Origin: an uncultured Chloroflexus sp.
GTDB taxonomy: Bacteria; Chloroflexota; Chloroflexia; Chloroflexales; Chloroflexaceae
Reading direction: 5' to 3'
Length of the DNA: 64,000 nt
Assembly (NCBI RefSeq): GCF_937951745.1
Contig: NZ_CALFBQ010000030.1
Coordinates: 1-64,000, forward strand
Under the pieces are notes generated by a model. The model was given only the letters and a program-made list of their open reading frames with translations, did not search any database and had not been told where the DNA came from. The first letter of the stretch is position 1, and the number at the start of each line of letters is the position of its first letter. The position numbers and the translations under genes are program-made. Positions 34,987 to 42,866 of the stretch are shown one piece after another.

Positions 34987-35925
34987 ATGGGTCAAAGTCG
35001 TCAATCATTTCCCACCCCGACAATGCAAGGATGGTCAATATCAGCACTGATTACCATTGTCCTGATTGCGATGATCGGCGTGTTTATGGCAAGCAACGCA
35101 GTCACAACGATTGAAGCTGGTACTCGCGGTGTCTTAAAGACGTTTGGTGAGATTACCGGTATACTTGACGAGGGCTTGCACTTCCGCATGCCGTTTATTA
35201 CCTCAGTAACCGTCGTCGAAGTGCGTACTCAACGCTACGTGTCGAATTCGAGTGCTGCGTCGCGCGATTTACAGACAGTTACAACGGAGGTTGTGATTAA
35301 CTATCGTCCAGATGCCTCGCAAGTTGACCGGCTCGTGCGCGAGATCGGCGTTGACTACGAACGGCGAGTCGTTGACCCCGCTATTCAAGAGGCGATCAAG
35401 GCCGCAACTGCCCGCTTTACAGCGGAAGAATTGATTACCCGCCGGCCAGAGGTCTCGGATTTGATTTTAAGTGTGTTAAGTGAACGGCTCCTACCACGTG
35501 GCGTGATCGTCGAGAATGTCTCGATCACCGATTTTAACTTCAGCCCAGAGTTTGCCCGGGCCATTGAAGCCAAGCAAGTGGCCGAACAAGATGCATTACG
35601 CGCTTCGCGCGAGCTAGAGCGCGCACGGATCGAGGCACAACAGCAAGTGGCTCGTGCTGAGGCAGAAGCTAAGGCTCGGCTCGAAATTGCTCGCGCCGAG
35701 GCCGAGTCGTTGCGCTTGCTTGGTGAAGTTGTTTCACCACAATTGCTGCAACTGCGCTTTATCGAGCGCTGGGACGGCATCTTGCCCCGCTTTGTCGGCG
35801 GTGACAACGGTCTACTGACGATGCTTAGCATCCCGACCGACGACATCTTGAACGAGCCGGCAGCCACGCGCGCGACACCACAGAACATCGCCCCGGCGGG
35901 AACGGAAGCGGCGCCGAATCCGTAA
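34987..35925 (+). CDS. SPFH/prohibitin-family membrane protein
   Basis: A 312-residue membrane-microdomain protein. One N-terminal helix (SISALITIVLIAMIGVFMAS) precedes the SPFH domain (AGTRGVLKTFGEITGILDEG, then VVEVRTQRYVSNSSAASRDL) and a long Ala/Glu/Arg coiled coil (~residues 195-250) that drives oligomer assembly. It is the same type as the protein at 47576-48562. Prohibitins in other bacteria scaffold membrane proteases. Start chosen at ATG 34987 behind AGAAAGAGA. Confidence 0.85.
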   Translation: MGQSRQSFPTPTMQGWSISALITIVLIAMIGVFMASNAVTTIEAGTRGVLKTFGEITGILDEGLHFRMPFITSVTVVEVRTQRYVSNSSAASRDLQTVTTEVVINYRPDASQVDRLVREIGVDYERRVVDPAIQEAIKAATARFTAEELITRRPEVSDLILSVLSERLLPRGVIVENVSITDFNFSPEFARAIEAKQVAEQDALRASRELERARIEAQQQVARAEAEAKARLEIARAEAESLRLLGEVVSPQLLQLRFIERWDGILPRFVGGDNGLLTMLSIPTDDILNEPAATRATPQNIAPAGTEAAPNP

Positions 35926-35970
35926 GTGCGTTGCTCGTCGGTAACGTGTGTGTAACGACCATCTCTTTGC

Positions 35971-36096
35971 TTGTCATTGCGCGCCGCGCAGGGCGCGGCG
36001 CGGCAATTTCCCCCACGAGCAGGAGCATCCTGCTCACGCATTACATTCCGCTAAAACGGGAGATTGCTTCGGGCGCTCCGCGCGCTCGCATATGAG
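35971..36096 (+). repeat. Dispersed palindromic repeat, copy 3
   Basis: Begins TTGTCATTGCGCG with a perfect GCGCCGCGC/GCGCGGCGC hairpin, then GAGCAGGA/TCCTGCTC, then the core GGGAGATTGCTTCGGGCG and the end GCTCGCATATGA. The core is shared with copies at 9903 and 25855. It separates the SPFH gene from the lysine-operon promoter. Confidence 0.75.
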
Positions 36097-36154
36097 AACC
36101 TCCACTTGCGGAACGACAGCGTCGGCTACGCTCACTTATCGCCCCACTCTCCAT

Positions 36155-36183
36155 TTGACACCACACCCGACTTCTGATATATT
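36155..36183 (+). promoter_or_regulatory. Consensus promoter of the lysine operon
   Basis: TTGACA (36155-36160), exactly 17 bp, then TATATT (36178-36183). This is the best promoter match in the window. The start of transcription is expected at 36188-36193, at or just before the leader ATG. Confidence 0.75.
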
Positions 36184-36192
36184 CTCTACGCT

Positions 36193-36261
36193 ATGAGAAA
36201 CATACACGCATCTACCAAGCAGAGCAAGCGCGCGAAGAAGCCGGCCGCAAGGTCTGGTTAG
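36193..36261 (+). CDS. Lysine-rich leader peptide of the lysine operon (candidate)
   Basis: A 22-codon frame: MRNIHASTKQSKRAKK then PAARSG and TAG. Four Lys codons (36217, 36226, 36235, 36238), two of them adjacent, plus three Arg codons stand in a 22-residue peptide ahead of lysine-synthesis genes. There is no Shine-Dalgarno site; the promoter places the 5' end 0-5 nt from the ATG, so translation would be leaderless or nearly so. The last codons contain GGTCTGG (36251-36257), which can pair with CCAGACC (36303-36309) in the following terminator. Existence as a translated peptide is inferred. Confidence 0.5.
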   Translation: MRNIHASTKQSKRAKKPAARSG

Positions 36262-36338
36262 CTACGCTTGTCTGCTGTGCGTAAGAGACAAGACCCGGCT
36301 CGCCAGACCGAATGGTGGGCCGGGTTAATTGTTTGTGT
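36251..36338 (+). terminator. Candidate attenuator: terminator with competing antiterminator
   Basis: Terminator: ACCCGGCTCGCCA (36293-36305) pairs with TGGTGGGCCGGGT (36313-36325), 13 bp with two G-U pairs and a 7-nt loop, then the T-rich TAATTGTTTGTGT. Antiterminator: GGTCTGG (36251-36257) pairs with CCAGACC (36303-36309), using bases of the terminator arm, so the two exclude each other. A spacer hairpin CTTGTCT/AGACAAG (36267-36292) lies between. A second option pairs CCGGCC (36241) with GGCCGG (36318). Confidence 0.6.
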
Positions 36339-36350
36339 CTGGAGGGACGT

Positions 36351-36461
36351 ATGAAACAGATTCGCACGACTAGCCCAATCGCGTACACGCCACGTTACTG
36401 CCGGCCCGAACTCTTCGGCTCCTGTCAAGTAAGAGAGGTGCTACCGTATGTCGCTGCCTGA
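36351..36461 (+). CDS. Small ORF overlapping the homocitrate synthase start
   Basis: A 36-codon frame (MKQIRTTSPIAYTPRYCRPE then LFGSCQVREVLPYVAA) with a strong ribosome site, GGAGGG at 36341-36346. Its TGA at 36459-36461 lies 14 bp inside the homocitrate synthase gene in another frame, an arrangement often used for translational coupling. No family is recognised. It could be a real small protein or a device that sets initiation at the next gene. Confidence 0.45.
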   Translation: MKQIRTTSPIAYTPRYCRPELFGSCQVREVLPYVAA

Positions 36462-37575
36462 GCGCCTGTTTTTTGTCGATACGACCCTGCGCGAAGGCGA
36501 ACAGTTCGCCAGCGCCCGCTTTACCACCGCGCAACGGATCGCTATCGCCGAGATGCTCGACGCTTTTGGCGTTGAGTACATCGAAATGACCTCGCCCGCC
36601 GCCTCGCCGCAAAGCGCGCGCGATCTCGCCACCATCGCTCGCCGCGGCTTGCGCGCTCGTATCCTCACCCATATCCGCTGCCACATGGCCGATGCCCGCC
36701 TCGCCGTCGAACACGGCGCGCAAGGCGCTAACCTGCTTTTTGCCACCTCTGAACCACTGCGCGCGGTCAGCCATGGCCGGAGTTTGAGCGAGATTCTGGA
36801 AGAAGCGCAACAGGTGATCAGCTTCTTGCGTGACCACGACCTCGAAGTGCGCTTTTCAAGCGAAGATAGCTTCCGCACCGATCTCGCCGACCTGATCCGC
36901 ATCTACCGCGCTGTTGAGGCAATGGGAGTGCAACGGATCGGCCTCGCCGATACGGTTGGCATCGCCACGCCACGGCAAGTCTACGAGGTGGTCAGCGCAG
37001 TGCGCGCCGAAGTCAATTGCGACATCGAATTTCACGGCCATAATGACAGCGGCTGCGCCATTGCCAATACCTTCTGCGCTGCTGAAGCCGGCGCGACCCA
37101 TCTTGATGTGACGGTGCTCGGCATTGGCGAGCGCAACGGCATTGCTAGTCTGAGCGGGATGATCGCCCGGCTGGCTAGTGTAGACCCGGCCCGCGTGCAG
37201 CGGTACCGGCTCGATCTGCTGCCCAAGATTGATGAGACGGTCGCCACCATGCTCGGGATCGAGATTCCGTTCAATCAGTGCATCACTAGCCCTACCGCCT
37301 TCCATCACAAAGCCGGGATGCACACCAAGGCGGTGCTGGCCGATCCGCGCAGTTACGAAGTGCTCGATCCGAATTGGTTTGGCCGCCAACGCACAATCGC
37401 GATTGCCCATCGCCTAGTGGGATGGCACGCCGTCGCCGAACGAGCCCGCGAGCTGGGTATTACCCTCAGCGAAGCGCAAGCCCGCGCCGCCGCCGCCCGT
37501 ATTAAGGCCCTTGGCGATGAACACGATCTTGATGGCGCGATGATCGACGAAATTTTGTATAGCTACGCCGAATAA
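36448..37575 (+). CDS. Homocitrate synthase
   Basis: Condenses acetyl-CoA and 2-oxoglutarate to homocitrate, the committed step of the aminoadipate (AAA) lysine route. The 375-residue TIM-barrel enzyme shows the HMGL-family motifs FVDTTLREGEQFASARF, EFHGHNDSGCAIAN (metal-binding His residues) and GIGERNGIASL, and the C-terminal FHHKAGMHTKAV, whose His is specific to the homocitrate/isopropylmalate synthase group. AGAGAGGTG precedes the ATG. The setting beside homoaconitase and LysW fixes the substrate as 2-oxoglutarate rather than 2-ketoisovalerate. Lysine feedback on this enzyme is common. Confidence 0.93.
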   Translation: MSLPERLFFVDTTLREGEQFASARFTTAQRIAIAEMLDAFGVEYIEMTSPAASPQSARDLATIARRGLRARILTHIRCHMADARLAVEHGAQGANLLFATSEPLRAVSHGRSLSEILEEAQQVISFLRDHDLEVRFSSEDSFRTDLADLIRIYRAVEAMGVQRIGLADTVGIATPRQVYEVVSAVRAEVNCDIEFHGHNDSGCAIANTFCAAEAGATHLDVTVLGIGERNGIASLSGMIARLASVDPARVQRYRLDLLPKIDETVATMLGIEIPFNQCITSPTAFHHKAGMHTKAVLADPRSYEVLDPNWFGRQRTIAIAHRLVGWHAVAERARELGITLSEAQARAAAARIKALGDEHDLDGAMIDEILYSYAE

Positions 37576-37624
37576 CGCCCGTGGCCGCATAGCACGCGGC
37601 CACCAACCAAACGAGGATACGACT

Positions 37625-38875
37625 ATGCCAACGATGAGCGAACAGATTTTGAGCCGCGTCGCCGGTCGTCCGGTGCGCGCTGGCGATGTCGTGACGGCGA
37701 ACGTTGATCTGGTGATGGTGCATGATAGCTTGGCCCCCGGCATCATTCGCATTCTGCACCAAGAGTTGGGCGCCGAGCGGGTGTGGGATCCGCAGCGGGT
37801 GGCAGTGGTGATCGACCACGTGGCTCCCGCTGCCAGCGTGCAGACCGCCGAAAAGCAGCAAGAGGTGCGGCGCTGGGTGCGCACGCAAGGCATCCCCAAC
37901 CTGTTTGATGTCGGGCGCGGCATTTCGCACCCGGTGTTGGTTGAAGAGGGGTTGGCCCAGCCGGGGATGTTGATTTTGGGCAGTGATAGCCATAGCACGG
38001 CGTATGGCTGCGTGGGAGCGTTTGGCAGCGGCATGGGCAGCACCGACATTGCGCTGGCGCTGGCGACCGGCAAGACATGGCTGCGCGTGCCGGAGACGAT
38101 TGTGGTACGCGCGCGCGGCACGTTTGGCTTCGGCGTCGGCCCGAAGGATTTGGCCCTCCGCGCCGCCCGCTTGCTCCGCGCCGATGGCGCCACCTACGCC
38201 GCGATCGAGTGGCACGGCGTCGAGCAGCTCAGCGTGATGGAGCGGATGACGCTGGCGACCCTCTCGATTGAAATGGGGGCCAAAGCTGGTATTATCTCGC
38301 CTGCTGGTCTCGACCTCACCGGCCCGCTGGTGCCTACCGTCGATGCCGATGCGCAGTATCAAACGGTGGTTGAGATCGATCTCGGTCAACTTGAGCCACA
38401 AGTCTCCGCCCCACATTATGTCGATAACGTCGCCGATCTGAGCGATCTGGGCCGGGTGGCGGTTGATGTGGTCTACCTCGGCACATGCACTAACGGCCAC
38501 TACGAAGACATGGCGGTCGCGGCCCAGATCTTGGCCGGACGCCGCCTCGCGCCGGGAGTGCGTATGATCGTCGTGCCGGCCAGTGCGCAAGCCTTGCAAC
38601 GCGCTGCTAGCGATGGCACCCTCGCTACGTTGCTCGCTGCCGGGGCCACGATTGGTACACCGGGTTGCGGTGCATGCATTGGCCGTCACATGGGAGTGCT
38701 TGCCCCCGGCGAGGTTTGCCTCTTCACCGGCAACCGCAACTTCCGTGGCCGCATGGGCAGTCCCGAAGCGCAGATCTACCTCGCCTCGCCGGCAGTCGCC
38801 GCCGCAACGGCACTTACTGGCTATCTAACCGATCCGCGTACAGTGATGGATGGCCAGCCGGTCGTATCGCAATAA
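37625..38875 (+). CDS. lysT: Homoaconitase large subunit
   Basis: With the small subunit it converts homocitrate to homoisocitrate via cis-homoaconitate. The 416-residue chain has the aconitase 4Fe-4S cysteines in VYLGTCTNGHYEDM and TPGCGACIGRHMG, substrate motifs ILGSDSHSTAYGCVGAFGSG, and VVIDHVAP. Length and two-subunit layout match LysT of Thermus and the LeuC-like homoaconitases. It lies 49 bp after homocitrate synthase and 28 bp before the small subunit. Confidence 0.92.
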   Translation: MPTMSEQILSRVAGRPVRAGDVVTANVDLVMVHDSLAPGIIRILHQELGAERVWDPQRVAVVIDHVAPAASVQTAEKQQEVRRWVRTQGIPNLFDVGRGISHPVLVEEGLAQPGMLILGSDSHSTAYGCVGAFGSGMGSTDIALALATGKTWLRVPETIVVRARGTFGFGVGPKDLALRAARLLRADGATYAAIEWHGVEQLSVMERMTLATLSIEMGAKAGIISPAGLDLTGPLVPTVDADAQYQTVVEIDLGQLEPQVSAPHYVDNVADLSDLGRVAVDVVYLGTCTNGHYEDMAVAAQILAGRRLAPGVRMIVVPASAQALQRAASDGTLATLLAAGATIGTPGCGACIGRHMGVLAPGEVCLFTGNRNFRGRMGSPEAQIYLASPAVAAATALTGYLTDPRTVMDGQPVVSQ

Positions 38876-38903
38876 CGCTCAGTGCAGAAAGAGAGGCTTT
38901 GCT

Positions 38904-39404
38904 ATGGCTCGTGTGTGGCTCTTTGGCCCCGATATCAATACCGATCAGATCGTTCCCGGTCGCTATGCGCCGTATATGTTGAAGGATGAGAGTGAACTGC
39001 GTCGCTACCCGTTCATCGAACACCGGCCCGATTTCGCGCCCAACGTGCGCCCCGGCGACATCATCGTCGCTGGCAAGAACTTTGGCTGCGGTAGCTCGCG
39101 CGAATACGCTCCGTTAGCTTTGCGCATGGTCGGCGTTGGCGCAATTATCGCCCCGCTCTTTGCCCGCATCTTCTTCCGCAACGCGCTCAACCTCGGCATT
39201 CCCTGCTTTACCGCCGATCTGACCAGCGAGCTGGCCGATGGCGATGAGGTTGAACTTGATCTGGAACAGGGACGGATTACAACCAGTGATGGGCGCGTGA
39301 TCCACTTGCCACCGCCACCGCTCTTCCTGCGCGAGGTGTGGGCCGCAGGTGGCATTGTGCCGTTCTACCGCCAGTATGGTCGTTTCCCCGGTGAGGTGGC
39401 GTGA
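38904..39404 (+). CDS. lysU: Homoaconitase small subunit
   Basis: A 166-residue swivelling domain that completes the active site. VWLFGPDINTDQIVPGRYAP and AGKNFGCGSSREYAPLALR are the standard LeuD/LysU motifs, the latter with the substrate-binding Ser-Arg. Start at ATG 38904 behind AGAGAGGC. Its TGA stop overlaps the ATG of the next gene, so translation is coupled. Confidence 0.92.
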   Translation: MARVWLFGPDINTDQIVPGRYAPYMLKDESELRRYPFIEHRPDFAPNVRPGDIIVAGKNFGCGSSREYAPLALRMVGVGAIIAPLFARIFFRNALNLGIPCFTADLTSELADGDEVELDLEQGRITTSDGRVIHLPPPPLFLREVWAAGGIVPFYRQYGRFPGEVA

Positions 39405-40402
39405 TGCAGATTTGTGTCATTCCCGGCGACGGAATCGGCCCGGAGGTGATGGCTGTAGCGACGGCGGCGCTGCGTGCGCTGGCGCCTGACCTCACGCTGA
39501 CCGAAGCTGAAGCGGGGTGGGGCGTCTTCCAGCGCACAGGCGTCGCTTTACCCGCCGAGACACTGGCGGCAGCCCGTGAAGCGACCGCGATTCTCTTTGG
39601 CGCAGTCGCCTCGCCAAGTCACCCGGTGCCCGGTTACCGCAGCCCAATTGTCGAACTGCGCCGCACCCTCGACCTCTACGCCAACATCCGGCCCACAGTC
39701 GGCCCCGGCGTTGATCTGGTAGTCGTGCGCGAGAACACCGAAGACCTGTATAGCGGGCGCGAGCGGCTCGAAGACGATGGAAACACCGCCATCGCCGAGC
39801 GGGTCATCACCCGCGCCGCCTCGGCCCGTATCGCCCGCACCGCTTGCGAAATAGCGCACGCACGCCAAGCAGCCGGTCATCCCGGTAAAGTCACAATCGT
39901 TCACAAAGCCAATGTGCTGCGTGTCACCGACGGCCTGTTCCGCACCGTGGCGCTGGAAGTCGCCGCCGATTTCCCCGAATTGACTTTTGAGGAGCGGTTG
40001 GTTGATGTGGCCGCAATGCAACTAGCTGCCCAACCGCAGCGGTTTGATGTGATCGTCACTACCAACCTGTTCGGCGATATTCTCTCGGACATTGCCTGCA
40101 TTCACGGCGGTGGCTTGGGTGTCGCCGCCAGCAGCAATCTCGGCCACGGTCGGGCGTTGTTCGAGCCGGTGCATGGCGCGGCGCCCGACATCGCCGGACG
40201 CGGCATTGCCAATCCAACCGCAGCCCTCAACTGCGTGGTGATGCTGCTTGAGTGGATCGACCGGCCCCACGTGGCCGAACGGCTGCGCCGGGCCATGGAT
40301 GCCGTCGCCGCTGCTGACATTCGCACCCCCGACGCTGGCGGTGACGCAACAACTCGTGAAGTAGCCGATGCTATTCTGGAACAGATCGCAACCCTAGCTT
40401 GA
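39404..40402 (+). CDS. Homoisocitrate dehydrogenase
   Basis: NAD-dependent beta-decarboxylating dehydrogenase giving 2-oxoadipate from homoisocitrate. The 332-residue enzyme shows CVIPGDGIGPEV, the substrate loop ELRRTLDLYANIRP, catalytic Tyr in VVVRENTEDLYSGRE, VHKANVLRVTDGLF and metal-binding Asp residues in TTNLFGDILSDIACI, then EPVHGAAPDIAG. The context assigns homoisocitrate rather than isopropylmalate or isocitrate, although relaxed specificity (as in Thermus) is possible. Starts within the stop of lysU. Confidence 0.92.
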   Translation: MQICVIPGDGIGPEVMAVATAALRALAPDLTLTEAEAGWGVFQRTGVALPAETLAAAREATAILFGAVASPSHPVPGYRSPIVELRRTLDLYANIRPTVGPGVDLVVVRENTEDLYSGRERLEDDGNTAIAERVITRAASARIARTACEIAHARQAAGHPGKVTIVHKANVLRVTDGLFRTVALEVAADFPELTFEERLVDVAAMQLAAQPQRFDVIVTTNLFGDILSDIACIHGGGLGVAASSNLGHGRALFEPVHGAAPDIAGRGIANPTAALNCVVMLLEWIDRPHVAERLRRAMDAVAAADIRTPDAGGDATTREVADAILEQIATLA

Positions 40403-40417
40403 AAGGAGCACCTAACT

Positions 40418-40585
40418 ATGCACGCTGAATGCCCCGAATGTGTTGCCTTGATCACGCTGCCGGCCAACACGCTAGAGAGTGAGATTATCGCTTGCCCCGA
40501 TTGCGGCGCTGAATTGGAAGTTGTTAGCTTGAACCCGCCTACCCTCGCCCTCGCCCCTGAGGTCGAAGAGGATTGGGGCGAATAA
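40418..40585 (+). CDS. lysW: Amino-group carrier protein LysW, copy 1
   Basis: A 55-residue zinc-ribbon carrier to which alpha-aminoadipate (or glutamate) is attached through the C-terminal Glu while it is reduced and aminated. The zinc cysteines are C5, C8, C26, C29 (CPEC, CPDC) and the chain ends EEDWGE as required. AAAGGAG precedes the ATG. It is 50/55 identical to the next gene; it differs by His2, Val9, Leu11, Asn17 and Ser21, which include loss of an otherwise typical Glu at position 11. Confidence 0.92.
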   Translation: MHAECPECVALITLPANTLESEIIACPDCGAELEVVSLNPPTLALAPEVEEDWGE

Positions 40586-40619
40586 CGACCTTATGTCTAC
40601 CCAACAAAGGAGTTCATCG

Positions 40620-40787
40620 ATGCGCGCCGAATGCCCCGAATGCGCCGCCGAGATCACGCTGCCGGCAGGCACGCTTGAAAACGAAATCATCGCCTGCCCT
40701 GATTGCGGCGCTGAATTGGAAGTTGTCAGCCTCAACCCGCCCACTCTCGCCCTCGCCCCTGAGGTGGAAGAGGATTGGGGAGAATAG
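40620..40787 (+). CDS. lysW: Amino-group carrier protein LysW, copy 2
   Basis: Second 55-residue LysW paralogue, 202 bp downstream of the first in direct repeat. It has the same four zinc cysteines and EEDWGE tail, with Arg2, Ala9, Glu11, Gly17 and Asn21, closer to typical LysW sequences ([15 protein letters not shown]). AAAGGAG again precedes the ATG. The high identity, including long identical 3' halves, indicates recent tandem duplication or ongoing gene conversion. Confidence 0.92.
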   Translation: MRAECPECAAEITLPAGTLENEIIACPDCGAELEVVSLNPPTLALAPEVEEDWGE

Positions 40788-40798
40788 GAGAACCGATT

Positions 40799-41653
40799 AT
40801 GCGCATTGCCGTCCTCTGCTCGCGCATCCGCGCCGAAGAGAAGCTGCTCTTTCAAGAGCTAGAACGCCGCGGTCTCGATTATGTCAAAATTGATGACCGC
40901 GAGCACATCTTTGACCTCCACCAGACCAGCTACCCGTTTGATGTCGTGCTCGAGCGCGCCATTCAGCATAGCCGCGCACTGTACATGCTCAAAATCCTTA
41001 ACGACGCCGGCGTACCAACGGTCAACACCTACCACGTCGCCCTCACCTGCGGTGACAAGTTTCTCACTACGCAGGCGCTCATCCATGCCGGGGTGCCGAC
41101 GCCACGCTGTTTGCTCGCCTTCACGCCGGAAAGCGCGCTTGAAGCGATCGAGCAGCTCGGCTATCCGGTGGTGCTCAAGCCGGTAATCGGTTCATGGGGG
41201 CGGATGGTGAGCAAGATCAATGACCGCGACGCCGCCGAGGCCATTCTCGAACACCGTGATGTGTTGGGTAATTACCAACACTCAATCTTCTACATCCAGC
41301 AGTACATCAATAAGCCGGGCCGCGACATCCGCAGCTTCGTGATCGGTGACGAGTGCATTGCGGCGATCTATCGCACCAGCCCGCACTGGATCACCAACAC
41401 TGCCCGCGGCGGCGTCGCCACGAACTGCCCGGTCACGCCAGAGCTGGCCGATCTGAGCGTGCGCGCCGCCCACGCGGTCGGCGGCGGCGTGGTCGCGATC
41501 GATATTCTTGAGACACCAGATGGCGAGTTGTTGGTCAACGAAGTGAATTACACGATGGAGTTCCGCAATAGCATCGACACCACTGGGGTTGACATCCCGG
41601 CCCGGATTATCGATTACGTGGTAGAGGTGGGCAGCGGGCGTCGTAGTGTTTAA
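40799..41653 (+). CDS. lysX: LysW-alpha-aminoadipate ligase LysX
   Basis: ATP-grasp ligase that joins the amino group of alpha-aminoadipate to the C-terminal Glu of LysW. The 284-residue protein has the ATP-grasp pattern: [46 protein letters not shown] and the metal-binding [13 protein letters not shown]. Start at ATG 40799 behind TAGGAG, 11 bp after the second lysW. A dual role with glutamate (ArgX-like, as in some archaea) cannot be excluded from sequence alone. Confidence 0.93.
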   Translation: MRIAVLCSRIRAEEKLLFQELERRGLDYVKIDDREHIFDLHQTSYPFDVVLERAIQHSRALYMLKILNDAGVPTVNTYHVALTCGDKFLTTQALIHAGVPTPRCLLAFTPESALEAIEQLGYPVVLKPVIGSWGRMVSKINDRDAAEAILEHRDVLGNYQHSIFYIQQYINKPGRDIRSFVIGDECIAAIYRTSPHWITNTARGGVATNCPVTPELADLSVRAAHAVGGGVVAIDILETPDGELLVNEVNYTMEFRNSIDTTGVDIPARIIDYVVEVGSGRRSV

Positions 41654-41663
41654 TGAGGCGTGT

Positions 41664-42698
41664 ATGACTTTGCGCGTTAGCATTGTGGGAGCGAGCGGCT
41701 ATGTCGGCGGCGAACTGTTGCGCCTCTTGCTCGACCACCCGCACGTGACAATTGTGCAGGCGACCAGTGCCCGCAACGCCGGGAGATACCTCTATCAGGT
41801 GCATCCCAACTTGCGTGGCCGCACCAATCTGCAATTCGTCCACCCCGACACCTTACAGCCGTGCGATCTGCTCTTTCTAGCCCTACCTCATGGCGAAGCG
41901 GCGCAGGCCATCGAGCGCTACGCCGCCCTCGCCGAGCGGATCATCGACTGTTCGGCTGACTTTCGCCTGCGCGATCCGGCGGTTTACCAGCAGTGGTACG
42001 GCAATCCGCACCCGGCCCCGGCGTGGCTGGAGCGGTTTGTGTATGGGTTGCCCGAAGTGAACCGGGCCGCCCTGATCGGCGCGCGCTATGCCAGCGGCGT
42101 CGGTTGTAACGCCACTGCCACCAACCTTGCCCTGTTGCCGCTGGTGCAAGCCGATCTGATCGACCACACCCGACCGATTATTGCCGACGTGAAGGTGGGA
42201 TCATCGGAAGGCGGCGCGACGGCCAGCGACGCCAGCCACCACCCCGAACGATCCGGCGCGGTGCGCTCGTTTGCGCCGGTTGGTCACCGCCACCTTGCCG
42301 AAGTCGAACAAGTGACCGGCTTGCGCAACGTTCATATGTCGATCACCGCGATCGAGCTCGTGCGCGGTGCGTTAGCGACAGTGCATGCCTTCGCGGCGCG
42401 TGACTTGACCGAAAAGGATTTGTGGCAGGCGTACCGTGGCTTTGCCCGTGAGCAGCCGTTTATCCGTATCGTGAAGGAACGGCAGGGGATCTATCGCTAT
42501 CCAGAACCGAAGATACTGGCAGGGGCCAATTACGCCGACATTGGCTTCGCCTACGAGCCAACGACCGGGCGGATTGTCAGTATCTGCGCGATCGACAATT
42601 TGATGAAGGGGGCTGCCGGCAGCGCTGTGCAGTGCATGAACCTGATGTGTGGTTTTGCCGAGACGACGGCGTTGACGTTTATGGGGTTGCACCCGTAG
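41664..42698 (+). CDS. lysY: LysW-aminoadipyl-phosphate reductase LysY (ArgC-like)
   Basis: NADPH-dependent reductase that turns LysW-bound aminoadipyl phosphate into the semialdehyde. The 344-residue ArgC-fold enzyme has the nucleotide motif SIVGASGYVGGELLRLL, the catalytic Cys in ASGVGCNATATNLAL, VGSSEGGATASDASHH and the C-terminal DNLMKGAAGSAVQ. Start at ATG 41664 with GAGG upstream, 10 bp after lysX. The kinase LysZ, aminotransferase LysJ and hydrolase LysK are not in the window. Confidence 0.92.
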   Translation: MTLRVSIVGASGYVGGELLRLLLDHPHVTIVQATSARNAGRYLYQVHPNLRGRTNLQFVHPDTLQPCDLLFLALPHGEAAQAIERYAALAERIIDCSADFRLRDPAVYQQWYGNPHPAPAWLERFVYGLPEVNRAALIGARYASGVGCNATATNLALLPLVQADLIDHTRPIIADVKVGSSEGGATASDASHHPERSGAVRSFAPVGHRHLAEVEQVTGLRNVHMSITAIELVRGALATVHAFAARDLTEKDLWQAYRGFAREQPFIRIVKERQGIYRYPEPKILAGANYADIGFAYEPTTGRIVSICAIDNLMKGAAGSAVQCMNLMCGFAETTALTFMGLHP

Positions 42699-42721
42699 GA
42701 ACAGGTTGATGAGCGTTTTAT

Positions 42722-42834
42722 GGAGTGCGGCAGTCATGCTGCCGCATTTCACCCCTGTGGGCAATCGCGACCCTCAGCGCCGCACTGGGCCATCCATAAA
42801 GTAGGGAGTGCAGCAGTATAACTGCCGCACTCCC
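42722..42834. repeat. Two GGAGTGCGGCAG-type hairpins after the lysine operon
   Basis: First: GCGGCAG (42727-42733)/CTGCCGC (42739-42745), 5-nt loop. Second: GGGAGTGCAGCAGT (42804-42817)/ACTGCCGCACTCCC (42821-42834), 14 bp with one mismatch. They share sequence with each other and with 26191-26218. They lie between convergent genes and may stop transcription. Confidence 0.65.
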
Positions 42835-42866
42835 CAGCTTCAAAGAAGCCGGCTTGCAACCGGCCT

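Noticed and set aside
36262-36345. T-box or lysine riboswitch in the lysine-operon leader
   Set aside because: The T-box core (TGGNACCGCG) and the paired helices of the lysine riboswitch are absent; the AGAGAGGTGC near 36432 is the ribosome site of homocitrate synthase. The short leader peptide model fits better.
40418-40787. One lysW copy being a pseudogene
   Set aside because: Both copies keep all four zinc cysteines, the DWGE tail, full length and a good ribosome site.
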